DNA from: DASSUW01 sp963774155
GTDB taxonomy: Bacteria > Actinomycetota > Thermoleophilia > Solirubrobacterales > Solirubrobacteraceae
Direction: 5' to 3'
Assembly (NCBI GenBank): GCA_963774155.1
Contig: CAVZDW010000012.1
Coordinates: 434,001-498,000 of the forward strand
Length of the DNA: 64,000 nucleotides
Shown: piece after piece, positions 25,717 to 33,308 of the stretch
Numbering within the stretch: position 1 is the first letter of the stretch
Layout: each line of letters opens with the position of its first letter
Translations under genes and position numbers: made by a program
The notes under the pieces: model-generated
Database searches by the model: none
Seen by the model: the letters and a program-made list of their open reading frames with translations, nothing else
Told to the model about the DNA's origin: nothing

Positions 25717-26222
25717 CCATGGCGACGACGGGGTCCGCGAAGCTCACCCTCCCGAGCGACACCGAGATCCTCATGACGCGCGAGTTCGCCGCCCCGGCGC
25801 GACTCGTGTGGCAGGCCTACACGACACCCGAGCTCGTGGCCCAGTGGTGGGGCGGCAAGCGCGGGAACGTCACGCTCTGCGAGATCGACCTGCGGGTCGG
25901 CGGCAAGTGGCGCTACGTGATGACCGCCCACGGCGGCTTCGAGGTCGGCTTCCACGGTGAGTACCGCGAGATCGCCGAGCACGACCGCCTCGTGTACACC
26001 GAGATCTTCGAGGGCATGCCGGACGGCGACAGCGAGCCGGCGCTCAACCTCGTCACGTTCCACGAGACCGACGGGCGCACGACGCTCGAGATGCTCACGC
26101 AGGTCTCCAGCAAGGAGATCCGCGACATGATCATCGACTCGGGCATGGAGGGCGGCGCCCAGGAGGGCCTCGACCTCCTCGAGCAGGTCGCGCTACGGCT
26201 TGCGGTAGACGGAGACGTGTGA
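25713..26222 (+). CDS. SRPBCC/AHSA1-family protein
   Basis: This is a 169-residue START-like (SRPBCC) protein: LMTREFAAPARLVWQAYTTP, VAQWWGGKRG, VGGKWRYVM and the C-terminal GLDLLEQVALRL helix. The family binds hydrophobic ligands in a deep pocket; the ligand here is unknown. Two start options exist, ATG 25713 and ATG 25719, each with its own GGAG at 7-8 bases, and the first overlaps the arsR stop. The pair forms a two-gene operon under the palindromic promoter. Its 3' end overlaps the end of the opposite methyltransferase by 30 bases. Confidence 0.88.
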   Translation: MTMATTGSAKLTLPSDTEILMTREFAAPARLVWQAYTTPELVAQWWGGKRGNVTLCEIDLRVGGKWRYVMTAHGGFEVGFHGEYREIAEHDRLVYTEIFEGMPDGDSEPALNLVTFHETDGRTTLEMLTQVSSKEIRDMIIDSGMEGGAQEGLDLLEQVALRLAVDGDV

Positions 26223-26924
26223 CGCGCTGAGGTTCGTGAAGGGCTCGCGCCGCCAACCGGCCCACCGGTTCTCGAGCGCGAGCCCCGCGACCCGCGCCAT
26301 CAGGTCCAGCTCGGCGGGCCACGCGTACCGGAACTCCACCGGGAACGCCTCGGCCCGCCCGTCGACGAAGTAGTAGTGCTGTGAGCTGAACCGCTGCGTG
26401 ACGACGTCGTAGACGTCGAACGACACGCCCTCGGGATCGGCTCGGAACGGGATCACGGTCTGCCCGACCGGCAGGCGCTGCAGGTCGGGCACGCCGTTCT
26501 CGATGACGAAGCGCCCGCCGGTCGTCAGATGCCGCGCGGCGTTCTCGAAGGCCGCGACCTGCAGGTCCTGCGTGGTGAGGTTGCTGATCGTGTTGAAGAC
26601 GAGGTAGGCGACCGAGAACTCGCCGTCGAGGCGCGTCGTCGTCATGTCACCGAGGACCGCCTCGACGGCCTCGCTCCCCGGCTTCGCCCACAACCGCTCG
26701 AGCATCGCCTTGGAGCTGTCCATGCCGGCGACCCTGACGCCGCGCCCGCTCAGCGGCAGCGCGATGCGCCCGGTGCCGATCGCCAGCTCCAGCGCCGCGC
26801 CTTCACCGGCGTACTCGGCGAGCAGGTCCACCACCGGGCCGGTCGCCTCCGGGGTGTCCATGAAGCCGAGTCGCTCGTCGTAGAAGGCCGCGACGCGTTC
26901 GCCGAAGAACCCTTCGTCGGTCAT
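26193..26924 (-). CDS. SAM-dependent methyltransferase (copy 2 of a tandem pair)
   Basis: This is a 243-residue class I methyltransferase. After a FFGERVAAFYDERLG start the SAM loop reads ALELAIGTGRIALPLSGRG, with the acidic loop VAGMDSS and later VAYLVFNTISNLTTQ. Substrate unknown. It is closely similar along its whole length to the adjacent gene at 26921-27655, including the C-terminal SHVSVYRKP, so the two arose by tandem duplication. Start and upstream stop overlap (ATGA), so they are co-translated. The 3' end overlaps the SRPBCC gene on the other strand. Confidence 0.88.
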   Translation of the reverse strand: MTDEGFFGERVAAFYDERLGFMDTPEATGPVVDLLAEYAGEGAALELAIGTGRIALPLSGRGVRVAGMDSSKAMLERLWAKPGSEAVEAVLGDMTTTRLDGEFSVAYLVFNTISNLTTQDLQVAAFENAARHLTTGGRFVIENGVPDLQRLPVGQTVIPFRADPEGVSFDVYDVVTQRFSSQHYYFVDGRAEAFPVEFRYAWPAELDLMARVAGLALENRWAGWRREPFTNLSASHVSVYRKP

Positions 26925-27655
26925 GGCTTGCGGTAGATCGAGACGTGGGAGGGGCTGAGCGCGGTGAACGGCTCACGGTTCCAGCCGCCCCACCGCTCCT
27001 CGAGGCGGAGCCCGGCCAGCCGCGCCATCAGGTCCAGCTCGGCGGGCCACGCGTACCGCATCTCGATCGGGCTCGGCTGCACCCGGCCGTCGACGAAGTG
27101 GTAGTGCTGCCCGTCGAGCCGCTGCGTGACGACGTCGTAGACGTAGTACGACATCCCGCGGGGATCGGCCCGCCACGGCAGGACGGTCTGACCGAGCGGG
27201 AGCCGCTGCAGCTCCGGCACGCGAGCCTCGATCACGAACCGGCCGCCGGGGCCGAGATGTGCCGCCGCGTTCTCGAAGCACGCGACCTGCCCGTCCTGCG
27301 TGACGAGGTTGAAGATCGTGTTGAAGACGAGGTAGACGAGCGAGAAGTCGCCGTCGACACGGGTCGCCGCCATGTCCCCGACCAGGCTTTCGACCTTGTC
27401 GGCGCCGGGCTTCTCGCGCAGGCGGACCAGCATGGCCTCCGAGTTGTCGATCCCGGCGACCTTGACGCCGCGCTCCGCGAGCGGCAGCGCGATCCGGCCC
27501 GTCCCGATCGCGAACTCGAGCGCGGCGCCGTCGCCGGCCAGCTCGGCGAGCCGTTCGACGGCGGGCTCGACCACAGCCGGATCGAACATGCCGGCCGAGT
27601 GGTCGTCGTACACCGCCGCGACACGCTCGCCGAAGTACCCCTCCTCTGCTCCCAC
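26921..27655 (-). CDS. SAM-dependent methyltransferase (copy 1 of a tandem pair)
   Basis: This is a 244-residue class I methyltransferase with SAM loop ALEFAIGTGRIALPLAERG, VAGIDNS, VYLVFNTIFNLVTQ and the same C-terminal SHVSIYRKP as its neighbour. It is the first gene of the duplicated pair; the N-terminus (EEGYFGERVAAVYDDHS) differs from copy 2 more than the core does, so the two may have diverged in substrate. No ribosome-site peculiarity is seen. Upstream (27656-27691) only a 36-base gap separates it from the P-domain gene on the same strand. Confidence 0.88.
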   Translation of the reverse strand: MGAEEGYFGERVAAVYDDHSAGMFDPAVVEPAVERLAELAGDGAALEFAIGTGRIALPLAERGVKVAGIDNSEAMLVRLREKPGADKVESLVGDMAATRVDGDFSLVYLVFNTIFNLVTQDGQVACFENAAAHLGPGGRFVIEARVPELQRLPLGQTVLPWRADPRGMSYYVYDVVTQRLDGQHYHFVDGRVQPSPIEMRYAWPAELDLMARLAGLRLEERWGGWNREPFTALSPSHVSIYRKP

Positions 27656-27691
27656 GAGCTTTAGTCTGCCACCCCCGCGAAGCCTTCGGGT

Positions 27692-28216
27692 CTACTGGGG
27701 CGTGATGGCGATCGACCACGCGTTGAGCGTGCCGATGTCGTCGTACTCGTCGTCGTACACCCGCAGCGTCCAGATGCCGTCGGCGGGCTCGCCCGCCAGC
27801 GCCGCGAGCTCCGGCACGTTGCCCGCATGGAAGCGTCGCCGCAGCCGGTCGGGCTCACTGAACAGCACGGTGCTCGTGCCCGACGGCGACACGAGGTCGA
27901 CGGTCAGGTCCATCGGATACGGGTGGTCGATCCGGACCCGCACGTCGACCGATCCCACGGTCGCCGCCTCGCCGACCACGATGACGTCCTCGACGCCGGT
28001 CGAGTCCCCATCCGGGATCGCCAGCACGGGATCCGACGCCTGCTCGATGACGGTCGGGGCCGCGGGCACCTCGGGCGCGAACGTCTCGCCCGACCCCGAC
28101 CCGCCGATCGCGAGGACGAGCACGACCACGCCGCTGAGGATCAGGGCGAGCACGAGCAGCGCGGCGCCGCCCAGAGTGGGCGTGAGCGGTGGATTGATGC
28201 GCGCCGCGCCGTTCAC
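27692..28216 (-). CDS. Membrane-anchored proprotein-convertase P-domain protein
   Basis: This is a 174-residue protein with one TM helix (about 15-37), a linker (40-75) and a beta-sandwich of the P/Homo B domain type found after subtilisin-like proteases: DVRVRIDHPYPMDLTVDLVS, TVLFS, GIWTLRVYDDEYDDIGTLNA and WSIAI. No protease domain is attached or adjacent, so it is a stand-alone binding module displayed outside the cell. The start is GTG 28216, overlapping the stop of the upstream gene (GTGA), so it is the last gene of a three-gene operon running from 30101. Confidence 0.75.
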   Translation of the reverse strand: MNGAARINPPLTPTLGGAALLVLALILSGVVVLVLAIGGSGSGETFAPEVPAAPTVIEQASDPVLAIPDGDSTGVEDVIVVGEAATVGSVDVRVRIDHPYPMDLTVDLVSPSGTSTVLFSEPDRLRRRFHAGNVPELAALAGEPADGIWTLRVYDDEYDDIGTLNAWSIAITPQ

Positions 28217-28590
28217 AGCAGCACCCCGACCGCGACCTTGAGCGCGCCGACCGCCTCGGCGACACCGCCGACCGAGCGCAGGGAGGTGGTGAGCCCGTCG
28301 AGGAGGCTGCGGATCGTCAGGCGGTTCGGCTCCGGCTCGGCGAGCCCCGCGGCGAGCAGCTCGAGCGCCTGCAGGGTCTCGTCGAAGTCCGCGATCGTCG
28401 CCCGCTGCGCGAGCATCTCGGTCTTCAGCTCGTTCAGCCGCTGGGCGACGTCGGCATGGCCGCCGTCCTCCAGTGTCTGCGCCGCCGCCTCGATGGTGGT
28501 CACGGCGCGGGCGCCGCGACCGACCGCGATCGACTGGCCGGAGATCGTGCCCTGGTTGATGATGCCCTCGTTCACGTCAGGCGTCGTCAT
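28213..28590 (-). CDS. Small coiled-coil protein with NxGxI..AVG motif
   Basis: This 125-residue protein is not assigned to a known family. It opens with a motif, GIINQGTISGQSIAVGRGAR, that recurs in the C-terminus of the upstream membrane protein. Then comes a helical, Leu/Ala-rich stretch likely to form a coiled coil (about 40-90) and a hydrophobic C-terminal segment (VGGVAEAVGALKVAVGVLL). It overlaps both neighbours by four bases, so the three genes are stoichiometrically linked. The shared motif suggests that the two proteins bind the same partner or each other (inference). Confidence 0.7.
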   Translation of the reverse strand: MTTPDVNEGIINQGTISGQSIAVGRGARAVTTIEAAAQTLEDGGHADVAQRLNELKTEMLAQRATIADFDETLQALELLAAGLAEPEPNRLTIRSLLDGLTTSLRSVGGVAEAVGALKVAVGVLL

Positions 28591-30101
28591 GCCTTGCTCG
28601 CTTTCGCCTTCCGCCGCGTCGTCGCCCGCGCGCGGCGGCCGACGGCGAGGCTCTCCGCGTGGATCGAGCCGCCGGTGACGATGACCCCGTTGTTGAGGAT
28701 CGCCGACTCGCGCTCCTTCAGGTCGGACGTGTCGATCCCGTGGTCGTCGAGGAACTCGATCAGCCCGTTGAGCATCTGGCGCTCGATGATCTTCTGGAAC
28801 ATCTCGGAGTCGAGCTTCTGGAAGTAGTGGTCGAAGTTGAGCGAGCTGGTTCGCTCGCGCAGCGTCGGCCCGGCGCCGTAGTCGAATGCCGGGTTCTCGA
28901 GGACCTCGCTCCGCCAGCGTCGCCGCTGGCGCCAGCGCTTGTACGGCGCGGCGGCGGCCTCCAGGAGCGCGAACGGCGCGGCCAGGAAGAGGAGCGGCGT
29001 TGTCCAGAGCGCCTCCCAGGCGATCTTGACGCGGCGGCGCCACGACAGCGAGCGTGCGATCTCGTCCGCGCGGCGGTAGCCGCGCGCGAGCGGCGGCAGC
29101 AGCAGGTAGTTGACCTCGGTGAAGAGCTTGTCGCTGACCTGCGTGAAGCGCAGGAACACCGTCACCACCAGCTCCCCACGCCACGCGTAGACGCGGATGC
29201 GCTTGTAGAAGCGGATGTGCTCGTCCGAGCCCGTCATCACCGACGCGAGCAGCTCCGGGTCGGCGTCGACACGCGGCCGCTCGAGCGGCCGGCGCAGGAA
29301 CCGTTCATCCTCGCGGATCTCGCGGCCGTCGACATAGATCTGATCGTCGATGGCAACGCCTGCTCCGCTGAGCTGCGAGAGCGCGTCCGCCACATGCGCG
29401 TAGAGCTCCTCGAGCGTGAACGGCGCCGGCGTCCACGTGCGGCCCAGCTCGCTCTTGCCCTGGTTCGTGTCGAGCGCGAACGACCACCCGCCCAGCTCCG
29501 TGCCGGCTCCCACGAACGGCGAGAACCCGCTGTAGACCGTGATGTTCCCGCGCTCGGCGGCCAACACCGCATCGAGCTGCTCGTCCTGCCCGCTCGGCAC
29601 CTCGGGGCTCGGCGCCTGGCTGCCGCGCAGGAGCAGCGGTGCGACGACGCGGTTGACGGCGAACGCGATCTCGGCGTAGACGACCTCCCACGCGATCACC
29701 GCCACACAGAGCCCCACGACCACCCGCTCCGCCGTGGTGTCGGCGATGGCGACCGCGATGATGAGGACGAGCAGGAGGGCCGTCAGAACGGCGTCACGGA
29801 CGTGCTTGCGAGCTTCGGCGGCGCGGCAATGCACGATCACGGGCGAGAGCTCGACGCCGGGGGACGCGCCGACCGCGCGATACGGGTGCCGGCCGATGTC
29901 CTCCAGCACAGCCCGACGGAACTTCCGCCCGGACAGCCGGAACCGCCCGTGGTCGAGGTGCGCGGACGCGCACAGATGCCGCGTCACGTCGCTCTCGGCC
30001 GGTCCCCAGGCCTTCCGGTGACCGTTCGTGGAGCCCGTGTGTGAGGCCGGTGGAGCCTGCTCGACTCGCGAGGGAGGAGCGTGGTGCGAGTGTGTGCTCA
30101 T
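28587..30101 (-). CDS. Large membrane protein with C-terminal NxGxI..AVG motif
   Basis: This 504-residue protein has unknown function. The N-terminal about 100 residues are soluble and polar. A pair of TM helices follows (about 112-165; VLTALLLVLIIAVAIAD and VVGLCVAVIAWEVVY). The middle domain contains ITVYSGFSPFVGAGTELGGW, with LYAHVADALSQL and a basic stretch. A second hydrophobic pair lies at about 345-375, and the C-terminal cytosolic tail has ERESAILNNGVIVTGGSI then ESLAVGRRARA, matching the start of the next gene. No catalytic motif is recognised. ATG 30101 begins the operon; the next gene starts within the stop (ATGA). Confidence 0.75.
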   Translation of the reverse strand: MSTHSHHAPPSRVEQAPPASHTGSTNGHRKAWGPAESDVTRHLCASAHLDHGRFRLSGRKFRRAVLEDIGRHPYRAVGASPGVELSPVIVHCRAAEARKHVRDAVLTALLLVLIIAVAIADTTAERVVVGLCVAVIAWEVVYAEIAFAVNRVVAPLLLRGSQAPSPEVPSGQDEQLDAVLAAERGNITVYSGFSPFVGAGTELGGWSFALDTNQGKSELGRTWTPAPFTLEELYAHVADALSQLSGAGVAIDDQIYVDGREIREDERFLRRPLERPRVDADPELLASVMTGSDEHIRFYKRIRVYAWRGELVVTVFLRFTQVSDKLFTEVNYLLLPPLARGYRRADEIARSLSWRRRVKIAWEALWTTPLLFLAAPFALLEAAAAPYKRWRQRRRWRSEVLENPAFDYGAGPTLRERTSSLNFDHYFQKLDSEMFQKIIERQMLNGLIEFLDDHGIDTSDLKERESAILNNGVIVTGGSIHAESLAVGRRARATTRRKAKASKA

Positions 30102-30204
30102 TGATCAAATCCAGTCTTCAGTCAACGCTCTCGCATTGCTCCGGCCCCTGTCAAGACATCTTTTTCGAGCCTCCTGGTCTGGCGATCGATCGGCTCCGCG
30201 ACGA

Positions 30205-30621
30205 TCAGCGTTGCCGGGCTGCTTCGTGTTGCTCGGCGAACACCTGCTGGGCGATGCGGTAGCTGTCGAACGCGCGGGCTGCTCCGGCGTAGGCCTCGAT
30301 GTGGATGAACGCCTCGACGATTTGGTCGGGCGTGACGCCGTTGTTGAGCGCGATGCGGAGTTGTCCGCGAAGTGGTTCGAGTGTCCCGAGGGTGGCGGCG
30401 ATCGTGACGGAGATCAGCGCGCGGGTCGGGGTGTCGAGGGCTTGGGTGCGGGGCCAGGCATCTCCGAAGGTGTGCGTGGTGGCGAGGCGCTTGAAGTCCG
30501 TGGCCGCGGGGGGCTCCCCGGGAGCGGCCTCGAGGAACGGTTCAAGTCTTCTGCCGAGGAGGTCGGCCGCCGTCTGGAGTGCCGAGGCGTAGGCCTGCTG
30601 GTCGTGAACGTCGTCAGTCAT
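30205..30621 (-). CDS. Carboxymuconolactone decarboxylase-family protein
   Basis: This is a 138-residue all-helical protein of the CMD/AhpD-like fold: TRALISVTIAATLGTLEPLRGQ, then NNGVTPDQIVEAFIHIEAYAG, the usual C-terminal CMD pattern. The CxxC redox pair of AhpD is absent, so it is closer to gamma-carboxymuconolactone decarboxylases, although the true substrate is uncertain. It stands alone after a 103-base gap from the membrane-protein operon and next to a stretch of gene remnants. Confidence 0.85.
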   Translation of the reverse strand: MTDDVHDQQAYASALQTAADLLGRRLEPFLEAAPGEPPAATDFKRLATTHTFGDAWPRTQALDTPTRALISVTIAATLGTLEPLRGQLRIALNNGVTPDQIVEAFIHIEAYAGAARAFDSYRIAQQVFAEQHEAARQR

Positions 30622-30656
30622 CGTGGGTCCTCATTCGTTCTCTTCGATGGTCGGGG

Positions 30657-30821
30657 TCATCCGGAACGGCTCGCCGGCACCCACATGTCCGCCTGCCGGA
30701 TCAGCGCGAGCGCGGCCACGGCGCCGGCGGCGCTCATCAGCGCCGCGATCAGCAGCAGCTCGCCGAGCCCGTCGGCGAACGCGGCCGGGCTGTCGCCGCC
30801 GTCGCGCAGACCCGATCGCAG
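30657..30821 (-). pseudogene. C-terminal remnant of an MFS (DHA2-type) transporter
   Basis: Fifty-four residues ending at TGA 30657 read DGGDSPAAFADGLGELLLIA then ALMSAAGAVAALALIRQADM, the last periplasmic loop and final TM helix of a DHA2-type drug transporter. Nothing of the other 13 helices is present. At about 30815-30821 the frame runs into an unrelated ATPase fragment, so this is a deletion remnant. The residual helix is well preserved, suggesting that the loss is not ancient. Confidence 0.6.
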
Positions 30822-30972
30822 ACTGCAGCAGCGCCGTCTTACCGACCCCGGGCTCGCCGCTCACCACCAATACCCGGCTCTGGCCACCCGACACGGCCGC
30901 AAGAAGTCGATCCAACACCTCGCGCTCGACGCGCCGGCCGTGCAGCACGCCCGCAGGCCCCTCGGTGACCAT
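30814..30972 (-). pseudogene. N-terminal remnant of a LuxR-type AAA regulator
   Basis: From ATG 30972 about 53 residues read VLHGRRVEREVLDRLLAAV then SRVLVVSGEPGVGKTALLQ, the opening and Walker A of the large LuxR-family (MalT/STAND-type) regulators. The reading frame then joins transporter sequence instead of the remaining several hundred residues of ATPase, TPR and HTH. It is a truncated remnant fused out of frame to the MFS fragment. Confidence 0.6.
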
Positions 30973-31053
30973 GCCGCAGCGACCATACCGCCGCCCAACG
31001 CTGCCGTCGACACCCGGTCGAAGGCGCGGTTCCCGCTGCAGGGACCAGTCGCC

Positions 31054-31170
31054 CGCGGTGATCACCGCCAGGATGGCGATGCCGACGATGTCGAAGTCGC
31101 GGCGGATCGCCATCAGCGCCCCGGAGATTCCGAACGCGAAGATGCCGATCAGGTCGAGCAGGGCGTGCAT
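31054..31170 (-). pseudogene. N-terminal remnant of a TRIC/UPF0126 channel protein
   Basis: From ATG 31170 39 residues read HALLDLIGIFAFGISGALMA then IRRDFDIVGIAILAVITA, the first helix and re-entrant start of trimeric intracellular cation channel (UPF0126) proteins. The family continues with a Gly-rich turn and five more helices; here the similarity stops at ITA and the frame enters non-coding sequence. It completes a row of three same-strand gene scraps within 520 bases. Confidence 0.6.
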
Positions 31171-31234
31171 GGCGGTCGGATGACCTGCGACGGACGCCCC
31201 CGCCGGTGTGCCGGCGGGGGCGTCCACTGCGCCT

Positions 31235-31973
31235 TCAGTGCGCGCGGGTGCCGATGAGCTCGGCGGGGGCGGTGGCGCGAGCGGCGGTGTCGATGAGGTC
31301 TGCGACGGCGCCGGGCTGGGAGACGGCGACGGCGTGGGAGGCGTCGATCTCGACGGTCGTCGAGCCGGCCCTGGCGGCCATGAAGCGCATCGACTCGGCC
31401 GGGATGGCCAGGTCCTGCGTGGTCACCAGGGTCCAGGACGGGATCGTCTTCCAGGCCGCCTTGGTGGCGCGGTCCTCGAGCGCGGAGGCGGCGATCGGTC
31501 GCTGCGTGGCCGCCATGAGCTCGGCCACCTCCGGCGCGACGTCGGCGGCGAACACCTCGCGGAACCGGTCCTGCTGGATGTACAGGTCCGTGCCGCCCGG
31601 GTAGGGCACGGAGTCGAGCGCGGGGCCGAGCTGCGCCGCCCGGGAACTTGGCGGCCAGCTCGGCGGTGCTCTCGCCGACCTCGAGGTTGAAGCTCGCGAC
31701 GTAGACGAGAGCCGTGACGCCGGGGACGCCGTCCGCGGCCTCGCTCATGACCGAGCCGCCGTAGGAGTGGCCGGCGATCACGACCGGGCCGGACAGGCTG
31801 TCCAGGACGCTGCGCAGGTAGTCGGCGTCGTGCTGCAAGCCGCGCAGCGGGTTCGCGACGGCGATGACCGTGTAGCCGCTGCGCTGGAGCTCGGCGATCA
31901 CGCCGTTCCAGCTCGCGGACTCGGCGAAGGCGCCGTGTACGAGAACGACAGTGGGTAGGGGCGGGGCGTGCAT
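31235..31973 (-). pseudogene. Alpha/beta hydrolase, one-base frameshift
   Basis: Across two frames this is a normal-length (about 245 residues) alpha/beta hydrolase: TVVLVHGAFAESASWNGVI, the nucleophile elbow VIAGHSYGGSV, then after the shift YPGGTDLYIQQDRFREVF, ALEDRATKAAWKTIPSW and a probable catalytic His in EIDASHAVAVS. The shift is at 31634-31642, a CG-rich run, and one surplus base accounts for it. AAGGAGG precedes ATG 31973. Similar proteins are annotated as haloperoxidase-like or signal-peptide-less esterases. It follows the SnoaL gene on the same strand (44-base gap), and both are probably driven by the MerR-controlled divergent promoter. Confidence 0.8.
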
Positions 31974-32017
31974 CGGTGATCCTCCTTGAGGGGTCGGTGA
32001 TTGCGGTAGCGCGTCGC

Positions 32018-32347
32018 CTACGGCGCGATGACCAGGCGGCGGATCCGGTCGTCAGAGACCGTGAAGTCCCACCTCAGGTCGGCGACGCCGCCGGGGAAGT
32101 TCCCCGTGATCCGGCCGTCGACGACGTAGCGGCCGGGCTCGCCGTCGGTGATCGCGAGGATCTCGGTGGAGTACGTGTACTTCGACGCCGCACCGGTCTG
32201 CCACGCCCGGATCTCGTCGGTCCCGTGTCGTGTCTCGGCCTCGTCGATGACGGTTGCGTCATCGCTGAACAGGGCGACGATCGCGTCGATGTCTCGATCG
32301 GCGTCGCGCTCGAAGTAGCGGCGGATGACGTCAGCGCTGGTGCTCAT
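32018..32347 (-). CDS. SnoaL/NTF2-like protein
   Basis: This is a 109-residue protein of the NTF2-like cone fold: SADVIRRYFERDADRDIDAI, VALFSDDATVID, and beta-strands RYVVDGRITGNFPGGVADLR then WDFTVSDDRIRRLVI. Members are small isomerases or hydrolases, or simply bind polyketide-like ligands. AGGAGG lies correctly before ATG 32347, so this start is preferred over the in-frame ATG at 32374. It is divergent from the MerR gene across a shared regulatory region and is probably co-transcribed with the downstream hydrolase. Confidence 0.8.
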   Translation of the reverse strand: MSTSADVIRRYFERDADRDIDAIVALFSDDATVIDEAETRHGTDEIRAWQTGAASKYTYSTEILAITDGEPGRYVVDGRITGNFPGGVADLRWDFTVSDDRIRRLVIAP

Positions 32348-32389
32348 GCGGTCCTCCTGGGGTTCGTGTCGCATCGCCCAGCGAGCATC

Positions 32390-32460
32390 CGGCCTCCGGT
32401 TGAGGGAGAGTCAAGGGGCCGATGTCGGCTTGACTCTCCCGCTACCGGAGGGTTGATACT
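32390..32460. promoter_or_regulatory. Divergent MerR-type promoters with 19-bp spacers
   Basis: Rightward: TTGACT 32430-32435 and GATACT 32455-32460, spacer 19 bases, holding CTCCC-GCTA-CCGGAGG. Leftward: TTGACT (complement of 32409-32414) and GATGCT 19 bases on, holding CTCCC-TCAA-CCGGAGG. The two -35 regions form an 11-bp perfect inverted repeat, GGGAGAGTCAA (32404-32414) and TTGACTCTCCC (32430-32440). Over-long 19-bp spacers with a central dyad are the hallmark of MerR-family targets, where activator-induced DNA distortion realigns the boxes. The MerR protein encoded to the right probably controls both directions. Confidence 0.85.
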
Positions 32461-32467
32461 CGGCGTC

Positions 32468-33283
32468 ATGCCATCGCGCGTCACGATCGGCGACTTCTCC
32501 CGCGCCTCGCACCTCACGGTGAAGACGTTGCGCCACTACCACGACGCCGGGCTGCTCGAGCCCAGCGACGTCGACCCGGACACCGGCTATCGCTACTACT
32601 CGGCCGATCAGATCCCGGTCGCCCAGGTCATCCGCAGGCTCCGGAACCTGCAGATGCCGGTCGCCGAGGTCAAAGCCGTGCTCGCCGCGCCGGACACCGA
32701 CGCGCGCAACCGACTGATCGCCGCGCACCTCACCCGCCTCGAGGCAGAGCTCGCCCGGACCCGAGCGACGGTCAGCGAGCTACGCGACCTCCTCGAGCCG
32801 CAGGCGCCGCACCCGATCGAGCACCGTACGGTGCCGCCGACTCCTGCCATCGCCGTTCAGGAGATCGTCGATCGTGAGGACATGTTCGCCTGGTGGCAGG
32901 GCGCCATCGGTGAGCTCAACGCGAGCGCCGTCGCGCAAGGGATGCGCCGGACCGGCCCCATCGGCGGCCTCTACGCCGACGAGCTCTTCCACCACGGCCG
33001 CGGCCTGGCCACGGTCTACCTGCCCTGCGACGGGACGGTCAAGACGGTCGGCCGGGTGGTGGCGCAGACCATCCCCGGAGCGGAGCTGGCGGTGGCGCGT
33101 CACGACGGCTCGCTGAGCGACATCGATCGCACCTACGGCGAGCTCGCCACCCACGTGATCAAGCACGAGATCAGCGTCGAGGGCCCGCTGCGCGAGCACT
33201 ACCTGCGTGGCATTGCCGAGACCGCAGACTCCGGCGAGTGGGAGACCGAGATCGGCTGGCCGATCTTCCGCACCCACGGGTGA
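32468..33283 (+). CDS. MerR-family regulator with effector-binding domain
   Basis: This is a 271-residue MerR regulator of the BmrR/TipAL type. The winged helix (about 4-72) reads VTIGDFSRASHLTVKTLRHY, AGLLEPSDVDPDTGYRYYS and the QIPVAQVIRRLRNLQMPV region. A coiled coil (about 75-115) follows, then a GyrI-like effector-binding domain (about 120-270; VGRVVAQTIPGAELAV and TYGELATHV). Such domains bind hydrophobic cationic compounds. ATG 32468 lies 8 bases after its -10 box, so the transcript is leaderless or nearly so. The twin promoters suggest that it regulates the SnoaL-hydrolase genes and itself. Confidence 0.9.
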   Translation: MPSRVTIGDFSRASHLTVKTLRHYHDAGLLEPSDVDPDTGYRYYSADQIPVAQVIRRLRNLQMPVAEVKAVLAAPDTDARNRLIAAHLTRLEAELARTRATVSELRDLLEPQAPHPIEHRTVPPTPAIAVQEIVDREDMFAWWQGAIGELNASAVAQGMRRTGPIGGLYADELFHHGRGLATVYLPCDGTVKTVGRVVAQTIPGAELAVARHDGSLSDIDRTYGELATHVIKHEISVEGPLREHYLRGIAETADSGEWETEIGWPIFRTHG

Positions 33284-33308
33284 CGTCGGCCTCATAGGAG
33301 ACAGAGAG

